Assembly: GCA_948099385.1 (NCBI GenBank)
Contig: CANUEZ040000069.1
Span: forward strand, 496,001-560,000
Reading direction: 5' to 3'
DNA: 64,000 nt
Source of the DNA: Fasciola hepatica
Lineage: Eukaryota > Platyhelminthes > Trematoda > Plagiorchiida > Fasciolidae
The notes under the pieces were generated by a model, which saw only the letters and a program-made list of their open reading frames with translations, searched no databases and was not told the origin of the DNA. Below are positions 1 through 12,414 of the stretch, in pieces. The number at the start of each line of letters is the position of its first letter. The first letter of the stretch is position 1. The translations under genes and the position numbers were made by a program.

Positions 1-1560
1 AATATATCAAGTTCAAACTAGAGCGCCGTTCATGATCCGTCCGTACTTTCTAAGCCAAGTTCGGCTTCTGATATCCGAGGCTAGTTGAACCTTACATAAT
101 AAGCCACTGGAGACAACGGTGATCCAAAAAGTGGTGTATTCAAACCGTTATTCTATCACGAACTGAATAGACCTAGTTTCCTTATCATTGGGTTGGTTTC
201 ACTGCCAATGGCTGCACTGGTCAATAAATTCCGGACGGAGATACGATGAAAGCGAACAGGTCGGTAACACATTTTCACTTAAATGTGTTTGATTTACCGA
301 CAGGATGATCATGCACGGTTACAAGCAAAGGTATAGTGCTATCGTTTTGGCCACAGTGCGACTTCTCTCCTGATGTGTGATGCGCATACATTACATGGTT
401 CTACTGATCCACTGAAGAATACTGAGGTAATATTGCTAGCCAATTACTCAGACTAGATAATCAGCTACACTCCGTTGTCTTTTCCGTTGACGAGTACTAT
501 CACCGAGTCCGTTTATTGCCACTGATTTGAAGATCATCTCCCAAACATTCCATGGGGATTTATTTCGCTTTTGCAGCTTTTTCGGATGCAATAATAAATT
601 CAAGTATCCCAACCTCTATAGCCCGCACTTGTTGGCATATTTAAGCTTGCCACAAAACATTGCAAGTTATCCCTCTACTACTACCGTATTCATCAACTAT
701 GCTCAAAGGACATGTCACTTTGGTTGATTGGTTAACCCAGTTTGATACCTAATTTACAAATCGACTGCAGCAGGATCTCTGTTGTGAGGTGCACTTGCGC
801 CAAACCAATACAAGTAAAGTAAAACTAATGACAGTTTACTAGACCCTGCGAGCAGTCACACTGGGAAGTTTTAGCATCAAAATAATCCTTCACGATACCT
901 GAGGTCTTATCAGTTGGCTGACGTACCCACCAGATGATCTTCTATGGGATAAATCAGCGGGAACAATAAGTGAAACCAGAAGAAAATGAGAGTACCTATT
1001 TGAGCTCTGGAAACTCACTTCAGGTTGTATTACATGTTATGAGACCAATAAAAAAGTAATCGTCCAACCAGAGCTGTATCGTAAAATGCAGATACGGCTC
1101 TTCCATTATAAGCTTGTGATAACCAAGCAGTCATTTACACAACAAAACTTGTTACCAAAACTTGTTACCAACTACGAATTCGAGTACAATAAATTCAAAG
1201 TGGGGAAATAATTCCTTTTTTCTATAAATTCTAATTACATGAACAATCACAGGTAAACTTCTGCTCACAATGACTAGATGATTTAGATTTAGTGAATTTT
1301 CAGCAGGCTATGAGTGAAGGTCATGTGTCTGTTTAGTCTGAGCGATTGATAATGCTGCCAGTACATTCCGTCGATGCTTTTCATTTGGTATCCGCAATCA
1401 ACAAAATGGCGAGCCAGGACAGAGGCTGACCTTCGTGATGGAGTAGTGTTTTGTGGGCTAAGCTCAGTCACCGTGACGCTCATGTAATTTGGAGTGTGTT
1501 TTTCCAATTCTATTCCACTAAGATCCCTCATTCTGAAGATATCAGATAAAGCGCAGAAGA
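1..1560 (-). mobile_element. Penelope-like element remnant, copy A
   Basis: This stretch is about 70-80% similar by eye to 54590-55620 plus 56330-56960 (copy C), and its first part also matches 22180-23095 (copy B), so it belongs to one dispersed family. On the minus strand, 1531-1289 reads an open frame with SASVLARHFVDCGYQ. This resembles the end of the GIY-YIG endonuclease of Penelope-like elements, where a Ser-Ala-x-x-x-ArgHis-x-x-x-x-GlyHis pattern is usual. Copy C encodes a similar SRRRASVLARRFVDY. Stops and frameshifts break the rest. I see no reverse transcriptase part, and the element may continue past the left edge. The family match between copies is seen directly; the Penelope assignment is a motif inference. 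Confidence 0.45.
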
Positions 1561-2061
1561 AGGCAGGAGTAGAATCGACTCACTGGCGATCTTTGGGTGG
1601 GGGAGTTCGGAGGCGCTGCTGAATTATTGCAAGCGCAGAGAAGCCGCATTTTGTGTTCAGCTTAAAGAATGTTGGATTCTCTATTTATTGCGCTTCGTTA
1701 TTATCTCCCTACATGGCAGGTAGGTTGAAAAATGTTTTTTGGAGCTTAGAAAGCAGATGACATTGCCTAGTTTATTTTCGTACCTCAGGGATGAATACAC
1801 GAACTGGATATTGAATAACAATTATGTGGTGTACCTTTCCGACTCTTATAATCTCTAGTGAAGATTCCTTTCGTTCTCAAGTGCAGAATTAGTATCAGAG
1901 CTCTATTTCATTCTGGAGAGATGCTTGTTCATTTTACATACTGTCCATACCAATCTTCCAATGGAACAAAGATCGCTGGATAGGTCCGTCACATCTTCTG
2001 ATTATTAAAATATTGCTGGGTGCTGGCGATCCGTTCTTTTACATGTTACATGACATTCTAG
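1561..2061. other. Non-coding or unresolved stretch with one weak exon candidate
   Basis: A frame ending in SIYCASLLSPYMA runs into a good donor (CAG|GTAGGT near 1713-1719). Its phase does not match the next candidate exon at 2062, so I do not join them. Nothing else is recognisable. Confidence 0.3.
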
Positions 2062-2946
2062 TGTAGATGTGTTCCTTTAACCCAATTTAGTCGGTCATCA
2101 ATTCTCTTTACTTGGCTAACTAAAATGAACATATCTTCTGTATACTCTTTCGAGACTCGTCCTTACGATTGTCGCATCCAGTCGTGCTTCCATGGTGCCC
2201 CTAAAAGTACTGGTCAGAATACGACCCAGTTCACTGCCGATGGAAACTCAATCAATTTGTGGAGGCCTTCACTTGAAATTCAGATGTCCTCTGTGCCCAA
2301 GAGTATATTTGGTATTGGGATCGTCGGTGGTACACGAAGATTGATGTTTTTCCATCTAACGAACTCATAGAATATTCCACAACTTCACTCAATGGGATAC
2401 AGAGAATGCAGCATTAGCAAAGGAGCAAGTCAATTTCACGAAAAGATTACTCTCAGAACAAAATATTATGAGAGTGGAATGATCCACACAGTATGTGAAT
2501 ACTGTGGTATATTCGTGTTGGTTGAATAAAGTATACCAGTCACTGGGCATGGGAACTTACTGACTGGTAACGTGGGTGGAACTGAGTAGCTGAATTTAGT
2601 ATTTGAAAATTCATTTCGAATAGGTGTGTGCGGTGACCCACAGGTTTTTTGTTCAGTTTATCAGTCTGTCCAAAACTCAAGTAATGAAAGGACTATTAAT
2701 CCACTTTCTATTCTTTCCGGAGTGGGATCTAGTTTGAGCTTACATTCATCATTTGGAGTGCTTAATCCCTTGACTGCATATAGTTCAGTTATAACAAAGA
2801 CAAATAAGGATTGTTTCACAGTTGTTTCAGCTAGTAGAAATGATCGTATTACACGAAGTAATTTAGTTCAGTGTGAACGATTAGAAAGAGGAGGGTCCGC
2901 GCAATCAGTTGGTAAAGTCAAGTCACCGATTAGTCCTTCTGTTTGA
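2062..2946 (+). CDS. Candidate two-exon 3' end of an unknown gene
   Basis: I read exon 1 as 2062-2311 and exon 2 as 2624-2946. Exon 1 follows the acceptor ACATTCTAG, is open throughout and ends at a G|GT donor in phase 1 (SVPKSIF then G). Exon 2 follows TTTCGAATAG and starts in matching phase 1 with VCGDPQVFCSVYQ. It ends in TGA at 2944-2946. Exon 1 has Cys pairs (DCRIQSCFHG); exon 2 is Ser/Asn-rich with basic patches, like a cytoplasmic or disordered tail. The 312-base intron is removed in frame. I recognise no family. Alternatively both frames are chance, or the ATG at 2125 is a real start. No poly(A) signal is obvious close by. Confidence 0.35.
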
Positions 2947-5149
2947 TCAAATTTTGCTCGGGTGCAGATTACGTGGAAGTGTCTCCGTGAACAACTAAAG
3001 ATACGATCCAGAAGAAGCACTCTCAGCTGCATCTTCGTAGGGCTCCGTTTTAGAGTAGCAGCAGAGCGGTGGCCTATTGCTGCCGGAGTTCAATTCTTTA
3101 ACGTTGCTGTTGATAATATGAGCGTGTACTCATACACCCACAGGTGAGTTCATGTCAAATGAACATTAGATTATCAGGACTTATTCTTAACCATCCTAAC
3201 ACCAACTGAGCCGCTTTAATGAAAGCCCCACTGTGATACATTTCACTTGTTGAAGACGTGCCTTTCACGTCAAAAACTTTCCGTATTTCTCCACCACACT
3301 CTGTTATCTAATATGATGTAGGTCTTTCTCTAATGGTTATACCGACCTTTTCAGTAGTATTTGTAATTTCACTAATGAGGATTTAATTTCTCAGCTTTCT
3401 CTTCCATTAAGCTTGCTTCTGTTTAATCAAGTTTCCAACAAATTAGTAGGAAAGGATTGTTTTGTATACCTTGTCGACTGAACCACAATCATGTAGGTAT
3501 ACACCCAGACAAGCAATGCTAGGCTAGCAGAGATGGAATATTCATTCCATTTGAAGGTCAGGTATGATAAAAGATGTTGAGTGCATTATTCTCGGAGTTT
3601 AATACACTCCTAATGGAAAATGTAAAGTCAGTATAGCTCTGAATATTTACATCTTTCTCCTAATCTAATTACAAACAAGTCGTCGTGTCTGCTTTTCCAC
3701 CAGGAGACAGGCTTCATTTAAATTAGGGCTTTACAAAGCAATGCTAAGTGACAGTGGGGACGGAAATATTCAATTTGATACCGTCAGTGAAAGTCCTTCA
3801 AGCAACAGAAAACCTCTTAACACTGGAGATTACAAACCCATTGCGTGATAAGCCAGAAACAGTAGAGATTTGAAACCGATGTCTAAGTACCTTCGATTGC
3901 ACATTAAAACTTACAGAGTCATTGTAAAAGAGAAGTGAAGGTTTCGTAATTATATCATTGCTTAGCCATTTGACATTGTAGACTAAAATCCCCAACAACT
4001 CTCACTCGTATTATGCAATAATTAATTCTGGAATCCTCGATATGAACATCAACGTGACCTATATTCATCGACTCCTTCATGACCACAGCTGCCGCATACA
4101 CGAATTTGAAATCTAACCCTCTGAGCGCAACAGCAATGATGTCAAAACAAAAAGCTCCCAAAATGTACGTAAGTTCCGGGTCCAGGGAATCTCTATGTCA
4201 AGACCTCACTTTTACAAGATTTTTTACAACGTCCGGTGTTCTCGATCGATCAGACTATCTGTCAGGGAAAAATCACGTATCATAATCTCACCGCCAAATG
4301 CAAATGCAAATCTGAAATTCATTATCTGCAAGTCAAACCTCCTCACACTGTATTATGAACGACTCGCAAAAAGAAATAACCAGATTTTCGACAAATACTT
4401 AGTAGCATGCTCATCTACAGCGAGAGCTGAACTTCCTAGTAATGTTTATTTTTGAGAACAATGCTATGCATTGACGGGCATCTGAAACTCGTTCGGTTAC
4501 TAGACATGCTTCCCGTTGTCTTCCTCCATATATAGTCCATGTTTCTACCCCACCGAGGACTCATTCGACTGTTTGAAATGTTCGGTAAAAAGTATATTGG
4601 GAGTGAACATTTAATGAGAATTCCCAAAGTACAGACTGCTGGGATTTACGGGCTCATATTATGGCAATATTTCTGCCATCGATCCAATCAATGAATCAAA
4701 ACAGCTGCACGTGCTTCCCATGACTGGCTAACTTCACATTCATGCAGTCACCTGAAACCATCTAGATTGAGTGTTATGTTTCTTTCGCAAGATGAAAGGA
4801 ATAATTTACATTTTCATACATATCGGACTCAATGGCGACGGATGGCATCTTGTCTATGGAACAAGGCTCCTTATTAACGGCGCCAAGATCTTCGACTGGC
4901 AAGATTCTACTATTGCGATAGGCTCAAAGAAAAGGTGTTTGACTCCTTAACTATGGAAAACACTGTAGCAGTGGCATTTTCAATTTTGTTTTCCTTTTAA
5001 CGGGATAACTGTTGCTTTGATACTTGCCAAATGTTCGTAACATTGGGAAGCCTACAAAATACCTATATCCTCGGAAAATCATTAAAGTCGACATCAGTAT
5101 CATTTAATTGAAGATTATAGTAGTTTTTTATTAGTGAGAAGAAAACTTT
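2947..5149. other. No gene recognised
   Basis: AT-rich sequence with only short open frames and no splice-supported exon that I can defend. Several overlapping open frames between 3800 and 4630 on both strands lack family motifs. Confidence 0.4.
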
Positions 5150-6142
5150 TCCTCGAAGTGTCATCACAATTATCTTAGCCATTCAAATCATCAACATGGT
5201 CATCAGCACAAACAATTATATATTCATTGAATTCATCATTACCCTAAGTAATATCATCAAATGTAGTAACCTTACTTGCGCTAGCATCATTGACCCCCCC
5301 CCACCCCATTTCGGCATTAGCATGATCACATTCACTGCCATCTTTCAGACTTTCTCCTTCATTCTCTTCATCACGGAGTACAACAAAAGCATCATCACGA
5401 CGATATTCTCGATCACCCTCAAAGTCAACACCAACTTCGGCTTTACCGTCGATATCGACTGAGTTTCCTCGTTATTATCAATTCTTTCATTACCGTCGCC
5501 ATAATCCGAATCACAACCAAACGAATTAAGTATCTCCTACGCACTCTATTATTCATAAAACTGATTCGTTTGTATTCGAGTCATCAAACTGTTCATCTGA
5601 ACCGTCATCGTTTTCGGTGGCATCGTCCCTACCACGCCCTTAGAATGAACATCATCGCTCTAGTCGTGGTTCAAAGCATCACTCGCATTATCTTCACGTG
5701 ATTAATCATCACCACTTAGTGTACCAACTGTCGTGAAATCCCCAACATTTCACTCATATTCACTCTACTCAGTGGTGTGGTTTATCTAAAGCTAACCGGT
5801 AATGTCGTAGACATTCTTCGTACCCGGAGCATTCAAGGAACCAATAAATAGTCAACATCGTATAGTGGAGTCAAGCAAAGTATATCAGTACCAGCTGAAA
5901 TGTGCATCAATCTGGGGTCATAATCACTCAAAACAATGTCATCATCGTCAACAACAACCACAGTTTGCAACATCAAAGTCAACACAGAAATACCCATTAT
6001 CAGCACACCGGTCATCATTTTCTTCAGAATATACATAGTTCTCTTGAGTCAAATGTGAACAGACGTCAGGGATCTGCCTGAAAGAATTTCTCCTCCGAGC
6101 GAAGCTGAGCCTTGATACAGGGTGTTTTGAGTTACTTGTCAA
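5150..6142 (-). pseudogene. Decayed acidic (Asp/Glu/Asn-rich) coding sequence
   Basis: The plus strand is full of ATCATC, TCATCG and ACATC triplets, which read on the minus strand as GAT/GAA/AAT codons in several successive frames. Examples in reading order are YVYSEENDDRCADNGYF (near 6040), then after a frameshift DDDDIVLSDYDPRL, then ENDDGSDEQFDDSNTNES, then SDYGDGNERIDNNEETQS, then VLRDEENEGESLKDGS and CDHANAEMGW. Each block is interrupted by frameshifts or stops, so it looks like one long acidic low-complexity protein or exon that has decayed, or several small exons whose joints I misjudge. A run of nine C bases at 5295-5303 interrupts it. I recognise no domain. A degenerate trinucleotide repeat with no coding past is the main alternative. 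Confidence 0.35.
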
Positions 6143-7634
6143 TTTTGACAGCGAATGCGGAGACGGTATATATGGTCTTATGTTCCAATGACTATATGTT
6201 CGATCGCCATTAAGCCATCATCACAACAAAACTTGAAAGAATGTAAAGCGCAGAATAGAGATAATGCTAGTTTTCGGTAAAGTGTGAACAAATATTATAG
6301 GGAGGGGTATTCGGGAGTCTAAAATCTCCCTCAAAATACGTCTTCGATGAAGTCATACACACCGTTATTTCAGCCGACAGGCAAATGCTTTGTTAACACT
6401 GACCAATGACAGACCTGCACATTCCACATGGCAGTGCAGTCATGAAGCATGTGTCCAAGAATCAGTCATTTCATCACATCACTTTTCACAACGATAACTT
6501 TGTGCCTACGTTTTACACCACCAACCTATCAACGGTCCACATGCAGTGATCCAAATAAGTCAATCACGTTCGCCCATCACACTGGGGAACTTTTACCGGT
6601 GTTATATATGCCCAAGTATTCCCTTTTTGATGCTATCGGACGTGTTGATTCCTGGCTGTCAGACGCATAAAGTTTTGTGCCTGATCGCAGTTACTTTACC
6701 TTGAGAGTCTTACTATTGAGAATTCACAGAGTAGAAATAATGAAAAGCGTTTGCATAGCGACACAAAGGAATGGAGACTGAAACCCTTTTCGAATCCGCA
6801 ATGTAAATTTCAGCAGAACAATTACACTCAATCCTGGAACAACACCAGTCAGAGTTCTAAGCAACCCATTGCAAAATGAATAAATAGATGATACAACTAG
6901 TCGGCTGTACATTCCCACGATTCAACATCCAGCGGTATAAAATCCCTATCAGTAAGGGCCCTTACTGAGAGCATTTGGAAATTCTGAAAGCTCCAGATTC
7001 AGTAGTGACTTTTGATTCGTTCTTCATACGACGGGGAAAGGTATATTCCAAGTCGAATATGCTACTTAAATTGGGTAATACAGAACATGAGAGATATAAA
7101 AGCACCACCTTGCCACAAAACCATCGAGGTCTCACAATTGGCGACAAAATCAACCGTTTTTCAGTATTTTTCAGAGAAAACTCATCAGTATGCCATACTC
7201 GTTACCATTGTTGTAGACCAATAAAACATGTGATGAAAGCTCTTTTGATGTTCCTAGCACCCTACTTCGTGACAGCGAACAAGTTAGGCGCGTTGAATGA
7301 CATAAGGTCAACTCAAATGTCTCTTTTGTTTGTGGTTTACAATCAACTAGTGACGTGGAAATCAGAACCAGACTGCTAAACAAAACTGAACGGGATCCCA
7401 AGAAGAATATTCGCACAATATAAGCAAACTCCAACGACTCCATAGTATAAAATATGATGCTGCCATCATAAAAACATGGTCACAGTGAATCAAACCGTTA
7501 AAAGCTCAAAGTCGAAGCCAGCCTAAAATCTCTCAGAAACCACGCCAGGCCAACCACAAACTGCATACTGAAACCGTGGTGATTGAAAATTTGTCCAATT
7601 CAGTCAGTTTAAGATAAACACTTTAAAGAACTGT
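6143..7634. other. No supported gene; one long open frame
   Basis: The frame at 6975-7379 (+) is open for 134 codons but starts at TTG, has no clear splice sites and matches no family I know. About one frame of this length is expected by chance in a window of this size and composition. Confidence 0.3.
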
Positions 7635-8098
7635 CATAAAAAGGTCACTTATAAGATCATTGTCAACCTGGTCAAATTGCATACTGCAAGGTGAACCAGG
7701 AGTAAATGACGCCCTTTAGGCACTTATCATCTACCTCAGTCCCTAATTCACATTCCATCATGACCACGTTCAGCATTGATGTTGAAGCCACGAGAAAATA
7801 AAATACTACTAACAAGCATGACACACCTGTGAGTCTTCAACTTGATACGACCTCACATTTCATGTCTATTTCCAAACACACTTGGAATAAGTTCCGATAG
7901 CCTCGAACAATCAAACAAAACAAGGCAGTGCAGAACTTTTCCGGGAGGTAATAACTGCTTGCAGGTGAGCTAGATTGTGAAATCATGTTAGATGGTGTTC
8001 TGTTTACAGTTGCCTGTTTCCTAAATAATCGTTCCAAATGTGAATCTTCTTGGGCTTGAGTGAGTTGAAGAAAGCATCCTCCTGGCCGTGCTACATAA
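7635..8098 (-). repeat. Left arm of a 465-bp inverted repeat
   Basis: This arm is nearly identical to the reverse complement of 10755-11219. The outer end begins at CATAAAAAGG (7635) and the inner end is at CTACATAA (8098). On the minus strand it contains a 66-codon frame starting with ERLFRKQATVNRTP, identical in the other arm. Reading upstream, that frame continues through VARPGGCFLQLTQAQ to a good acceptor (ATTTTCAG) just outside the arm near 8110. The exon-like frame is therefore more complete on this side, which suggests that the left arm is the source and the right arm the truncated copy. I see no target-site duplication at the outer ends. Confidence 0.85.
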
Positions 8099-8545
8099 AC
8101 CTCTTGGACTGAAAATCAGTTTGGGTGTTGTCTTTTGGTGCATTTGTTTCCGTAGTCAGGCGTTCTTCAATAATACAAATGTGCACGTGAACATTTAGTT
8201 TTCGTTGGACTAGGAAATAGCTGCTGGAAGCACGTGTTGTACTACTGTATCTGAGGTAACTACCTTAAAAAGCACTGCACGTCTATGCAGCCATTGATAA
8301 ATCGATTCGGCAGAAGTGCTCCGTATTTTTGACTAAACAAAATTAGCCGTGGTAAATTTTGAGACTTGCATGTTCCTCCAGTGACTAGAGTGTAGTTGGA
8401 AGAGCTGGAGATGATTTATGTTTCGTCTGCCAGTCACGTGTCAGTATACACTGCTATATCAAGCATATGAATTGCTAGCAGAAGAAAGAGAAAGAAGCTG
8501 TCGAGTGAGCTGCAACCTTCACAGCCCAGTACATTTCAGTTTCCT

Positions 8546-9157
8546 TTAATTCCGCACAGATTTTTGCATAGCTGGTATCATCAGGCAAAATCTGTTCTGT
8601 GCTTGCAGAAGAACCAAGTCGCGTATGTGAATCCCTGTTTTGTCTCTCACATATTCAATCAGAGGGGTATCGTTAACGATCCGTTGGAAGTCGAGTAGGC
8701 ATATATCCGTCAAGCTTGGTAGCCAATACTCTCGTAGTTGGTTAGATGCGCAATCATAGGTAACGCAGAACTCCTTCATGAATAAGATTCAGCTAAATTC
8801 TGTATTGAAATCACACGCTTCATAGTGAATTCTAGTACTGCCTCTTAACAGGGGAAAATATACCTGTTGAAGAAATATAAAGTTGTTTACCGATGCTAAT
8901 ACATTCAGGTTCACGAAGCAGTAACAACAACGAACTGTGAAACCACTCGAAAGACCACAAATTGTGAAGTATGCACAGCACGTTTTCACAGTTCTTACTC
9001 GCTCTGATTCGAGACTTTTGTTCACAGTGCGCAGGAAAACGTATGTACTTATTGCAATTTCCGTTATCGTTATGCCATTTAAACGTAACTGCTCATTCAA
9101 TGGACGGTAACACGTGACGCAATCGATATCGTTCTGCAAATTTTCTTGACCGGCAAC
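8546..9157 (-). CDS. Candidate minus-strand Cys-rich coding region with an in-frame TGA
   Basis: From 9157 the minus strand is open in one frame down to TGA at 8791-8789. It reopens in the same frame 9 bases later with an ATG at 8779 and runs to TAA at 8546. The first part has many cysteines (DCVTCYRPLNEQ, TVKTCCAYFTICG, VRCCYCFVNLN). It contains a possible short intron at 8902-8864 (39 bases, GTATTA...TTCTTCAACAG) or a 29-base variant using a GTAAAC donor. Both lengths allow an in-frame join. The second part begins MKEFCVTYDCASNQLREYW and is 77 codons, looking coding by composition. The region sits between the two arms of the inverted repeat. No family is recognised; it could be host exons, or cargo of a transposon whose ends are the arms. 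Confidence 0.35.
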
Positions 9158-10749
9158 CTTGGTAGATTAATGCAAACGAACTTGTTCCATTTCTAGAGAT
9201 TATCTGGAGTTTGAGCATCCACTTAGTTAGATGTTTCTTCTGTGGAAATACAAAAGTGGGTATCAGTGGTTTTAAATATTTGTGTTGGTTGTAGCTCAGT
9301 TTGTTGGTTGTCATGATGTTTTGATCGTTGAGATTGGCGATCGTCTGTACACTGACGAGTTTACCTCGATTGGTGATGAAACCCTTGCAATCTAAACGCC
9401 AAGCTCACCGACCAGAACATCATGGCGAATGCAGGTGTATTCTTTAGGTGTGGCTAACTGTAGATTTCGGCACTCAATGTTAACAAAAATAAAACCACGT
9501 GAAGCTTAGCTTGCCGTCAATTCAAGACAAAACTTGGGAGAAATATTTAACGTACTCTTCTTGGTAGTAGCTCATAATTTACAACAGAAGTCACATGTAT
9601 GCATCCAAATAAATGTTATTACTTCGATAAGGAAAGACATCGCAAACAGCGCTTGGAGAACAATCCGTGGTATGAATTTTAATAATTTGATAATAATCGA
9701 AACTCTGTGCATTATATGAAGAATAGAATAAGAAGAACACGTGAAGTCGGCAAGTTGCCACAAGTGTAATATCTACGAATTATATGATCGTATATTTACC
9801 GGGATTTACTTCAGTGAGGTTGGTTTATTTTAATTGTTTATCTTTTCTAAACAAGTGATACCAAGCTTTTTTATATACGACAGTAAAATTGATAGAACTA
9901 GTGGCAGACAGCAAAACATTTGCTTACTTTTCATTTCACTCTTAGCGGTTAGCTCCTTCGAGAGGATGAAATGGCTTCGTGAATGTCCCTAATGGTGCCT
10001 TTCAGTGATCGGCGCGGTTGAAGAAATGTTCACGAAGAGCCTTCCGAACTATTTACGAAGTGTCCTCCCCAGCTTCACTCAGCTTTAGTCCAGGGTAACT
10101 ACTCTAGCCCGTGCACAACCAAGTGTTACCTGTCGGGCCGCAGATAGATTTTGTGTTTGAAACTTATGATGGAAAGAGTGGTTAGTGTGCCTTTTGAATG
10201 GCGGTCTCTCAGTCGACGATACTCATTTCGTCCTAATGAACCATATCTCACTCAAGATAGCTAAGTAAGAAGCAATAGACAACGGTCTTATTTAGTGGTG
10301 GGCCACATTCGCTAACGTCATGTTGTTGTCTATTGAATTCTGTGGCTCTTTTGTATAGAGTTCGCTGTCAGGCGGAAAATCCGTCAGACCTCTAGCAACA
10401 CCGAGTAGCTTTTGTTTGGTTACTCACCTTAGGCCTATTTGATAAGAGTAACCCCGAACGTTGCAATGAGGCTTCATGATGATCAGAGCAGTCCACGCGC
10501 TATAACCCACTTGTTGTAGCACACTGTCTCGCAGAAGGTGTTCAAGTTCCTGGCCGGCCATCGGGTGGGCAGCCTATGGAACTGATTACTTTGTTCGGAA
10601 GGCACAGTTTGCGTTACAACATCGTTACAGAATGACTAGTTTCTTGATTTAGCCACCAAGACCGTCTGTTGCTAACTTGATATCAGTTCGGAAGCAAGGT
10701 GATCGGAGGTCTGTGTACTCTACGGTAGCAGCTCAAAGCCGTTGCAAGT
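9158..10749. other. Inverted-repeat spacer, partly GC-richer repeat-like DNA
   Basis: The part from about 9950 to 10740 is richer in GC than its surroundings and looks like decayed retroelement sequence, but no motif identifies it. No exon is supported. Confidence 0.3.
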
Positions 10750-10754
10750 ATGGC

Positions 10755-11219
10755 TTATGTAGCACGGCCAGGAGGATGCTTTCTTCAACTCACTCAAGCC
10801 CAAGAAGATTCACATTTGGAACGATTATTTAGGAAACAGGCAACTGTAAACAGAACACCATCTAACATGATTTCACAATCTAGCTCACCTGCAAGCAGTT
10901 ATTACCTCCCGGAAAAGTTCTGCACTGCCTTGTTTTGTTTGATTGTTCGAGGCTATCGGAACTTATTCCAAGTGTGTTTGGAAATAGACATGAAATGTGA
11001 GGTCGTATCAAGTTGAAGACTCACAGGTGTGTCATGCTTGTTAGTAGTATTTTATTTTCTCGTGGCTTCAACATCAATGCTGAACGTGGTCATGATGGAA
11101 TGTGAATTAGGGACTGAGGTAGATGATAAGTGCCTAAAGGGCGTCATTTACTCCTGGTTCACCTTGCAGTATGCAATTTGACCAGGTTGACAATGATCTT
11201 ATAAGTAACCTTTTTTATG
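10755..11219 (+). repeat. Right arm of the 465-bp inverted repeat
   Basis: Reverse complement of 7635-8098 with very few differences. It carries the same open frame, here starting at an ATG at 10750 just outside the arm (MAYVARPGGCFLQLTQ) and running to 11016. The acceptor seen beside the left arm is missing here because the repeat begins inside the exon-like frame. Confidence 0.85.
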
Positions 11220-11309
11220 GCCGTTCTGAACGGGTAAGAAATTTTGTTTGTTTTGACAGACTGTCTTTTGGACTTCATTTTTTCACGAACCAACCTCCCT
11301 ACTGGTGAG

Positions 11310-11497
11310 CTCTAACAAGAGCGAAACTCGAGTCTGGTGCTTACAGCTACAGGGTAGATTGGATGACCTGAGATTGGTGCGTGAATGGTGGAGTCCAATG
11401 GATAGTCTGTCAGAACAAATTATAATTTATTCCACGCACTACTCGCAAGTAACAATGAGACGTCTACGTATATACCACCTGGTGAAAATTACCACAG
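11310..11497 (+). CDS. Candidate internal exon
   Basis: A pyrimidine-rich tract and acceptor (CCTCCCTACTGGTGAG) precede 188 bases that are open in one frame and end at a strong donor (CACAG|GTAAAT). The peptide includes TRVWCLQLQGRLDDLRLV, then REWWSPMDSLSEQIIIY and MRRLRIYHLVKITT. Start is phase 2 and end phase 1. It lies just outside the right arm of the inverted repeat. The family is unknown, and I found no partner exon whose phase clearly fits. Confidence 0.4.
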
Positions 11498-12282
11498 GTA
11501 AATGTGCCTACTGTCATTCTCCATAATGTTTTGGTGTGCCTCTTTTATGAGTGATCAGTTTCAGCCATTTGGTTATAAGGTCACCCTGCTTAGCAGTGAT
11601 CCATCCTTTAGGCTCTGTTCGACACTGGTCACCATTTTTACTTGTAACTTTCGATGTGATTAAATCGTATTGCCACATTTTCTCTATCATTCAAGGTGAA
11701 TCCTCCGTCATAATCAAATCATATTCGTGATGGGTCATCTGCCGCATGTGAACTTAGAACTTGTTCATAGCTTCAATGATATATAAGTTTGTACTTAATG
11801 AGGTAGTACACCGAAGGTAGTGGAATGAACATTCTTACGTGATACGCAACATGATATATTATCGGGTAGTTAAGTACTCTAACGAGAAAACGATCAGAAC
11901 TGACAGACCGAAAGGAATTATTACTATCCTCGATGCAGATGAAGTCTGCGCTTTTCTTAGTGTCGTGGATAGCCTTGCCCCAAAAAGGTTAGTCATTATT
12001 TACCGAAGCTCATATCGACCGGCGGCATGAAGTATACAATAGCCAAACCAATGAAAATGACATCGCTGAATTTACTGTAAAATTTTCGGAGCCTCTGATG
12101 TCCAACCGTAGAGCATACAAATAAATTCATAGTCACCACTGTAAATAGTGATTGATATACTTGACCACTGTTGACAGGCATATAATACTGTCATTTATTC
12201 GCTCGAAGGATCTAACAGCTTGTTTTGCTCCATCCTTCCGAGCAATGAGCTAAACGGACTCGGTGGGCAATTTTCTTCACAG

Positions 12283-12414
12283 ATGTATGTATTGTCCATT
12301 GGGCGTTCTCTCATCAGCAAAAGGTTCAAAATATCACTGTCCAAAACACATGCATTGGGTTTTGCTCACTGCGGCTTGCTTAACGACGCTGTTTTCAAAG
12401 AACAATGCAAATAA
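12283..12414 (+). CDS. Candidate terminal exon
   Basis: A good acceptor (TTTTCTTCACAG) precedes a frame that begins MYVLSIGRSLISKRF and ends at TAA 12412-12414, a phase 0 start. An AATAAA overlaps the stop codon, as also happens at the end of the CUB gene at 52310. Two other frames are open here, so the reading is uncertain. Confidence 0.25.
   Translation: MYVLSIGRSLISKRFKISLSKTHALGFAHCGLLNDAVFKEQCK

Noticed and set aside
1148..1170. Tandem 13-mer AAAACTTGTTACC
   Set aside because: Only two units; too short to call a repeat array.
5295..5303. Run of nine C bases as a structured element
   Set aside because: A simple homopolymer, prone to sequencing error, with no partner G tract nearby.
7621..11240. 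Target-site duplication proving a TIR transposon
   Set aside because: Flanks of the two arms share no matching short repeat that I can see.
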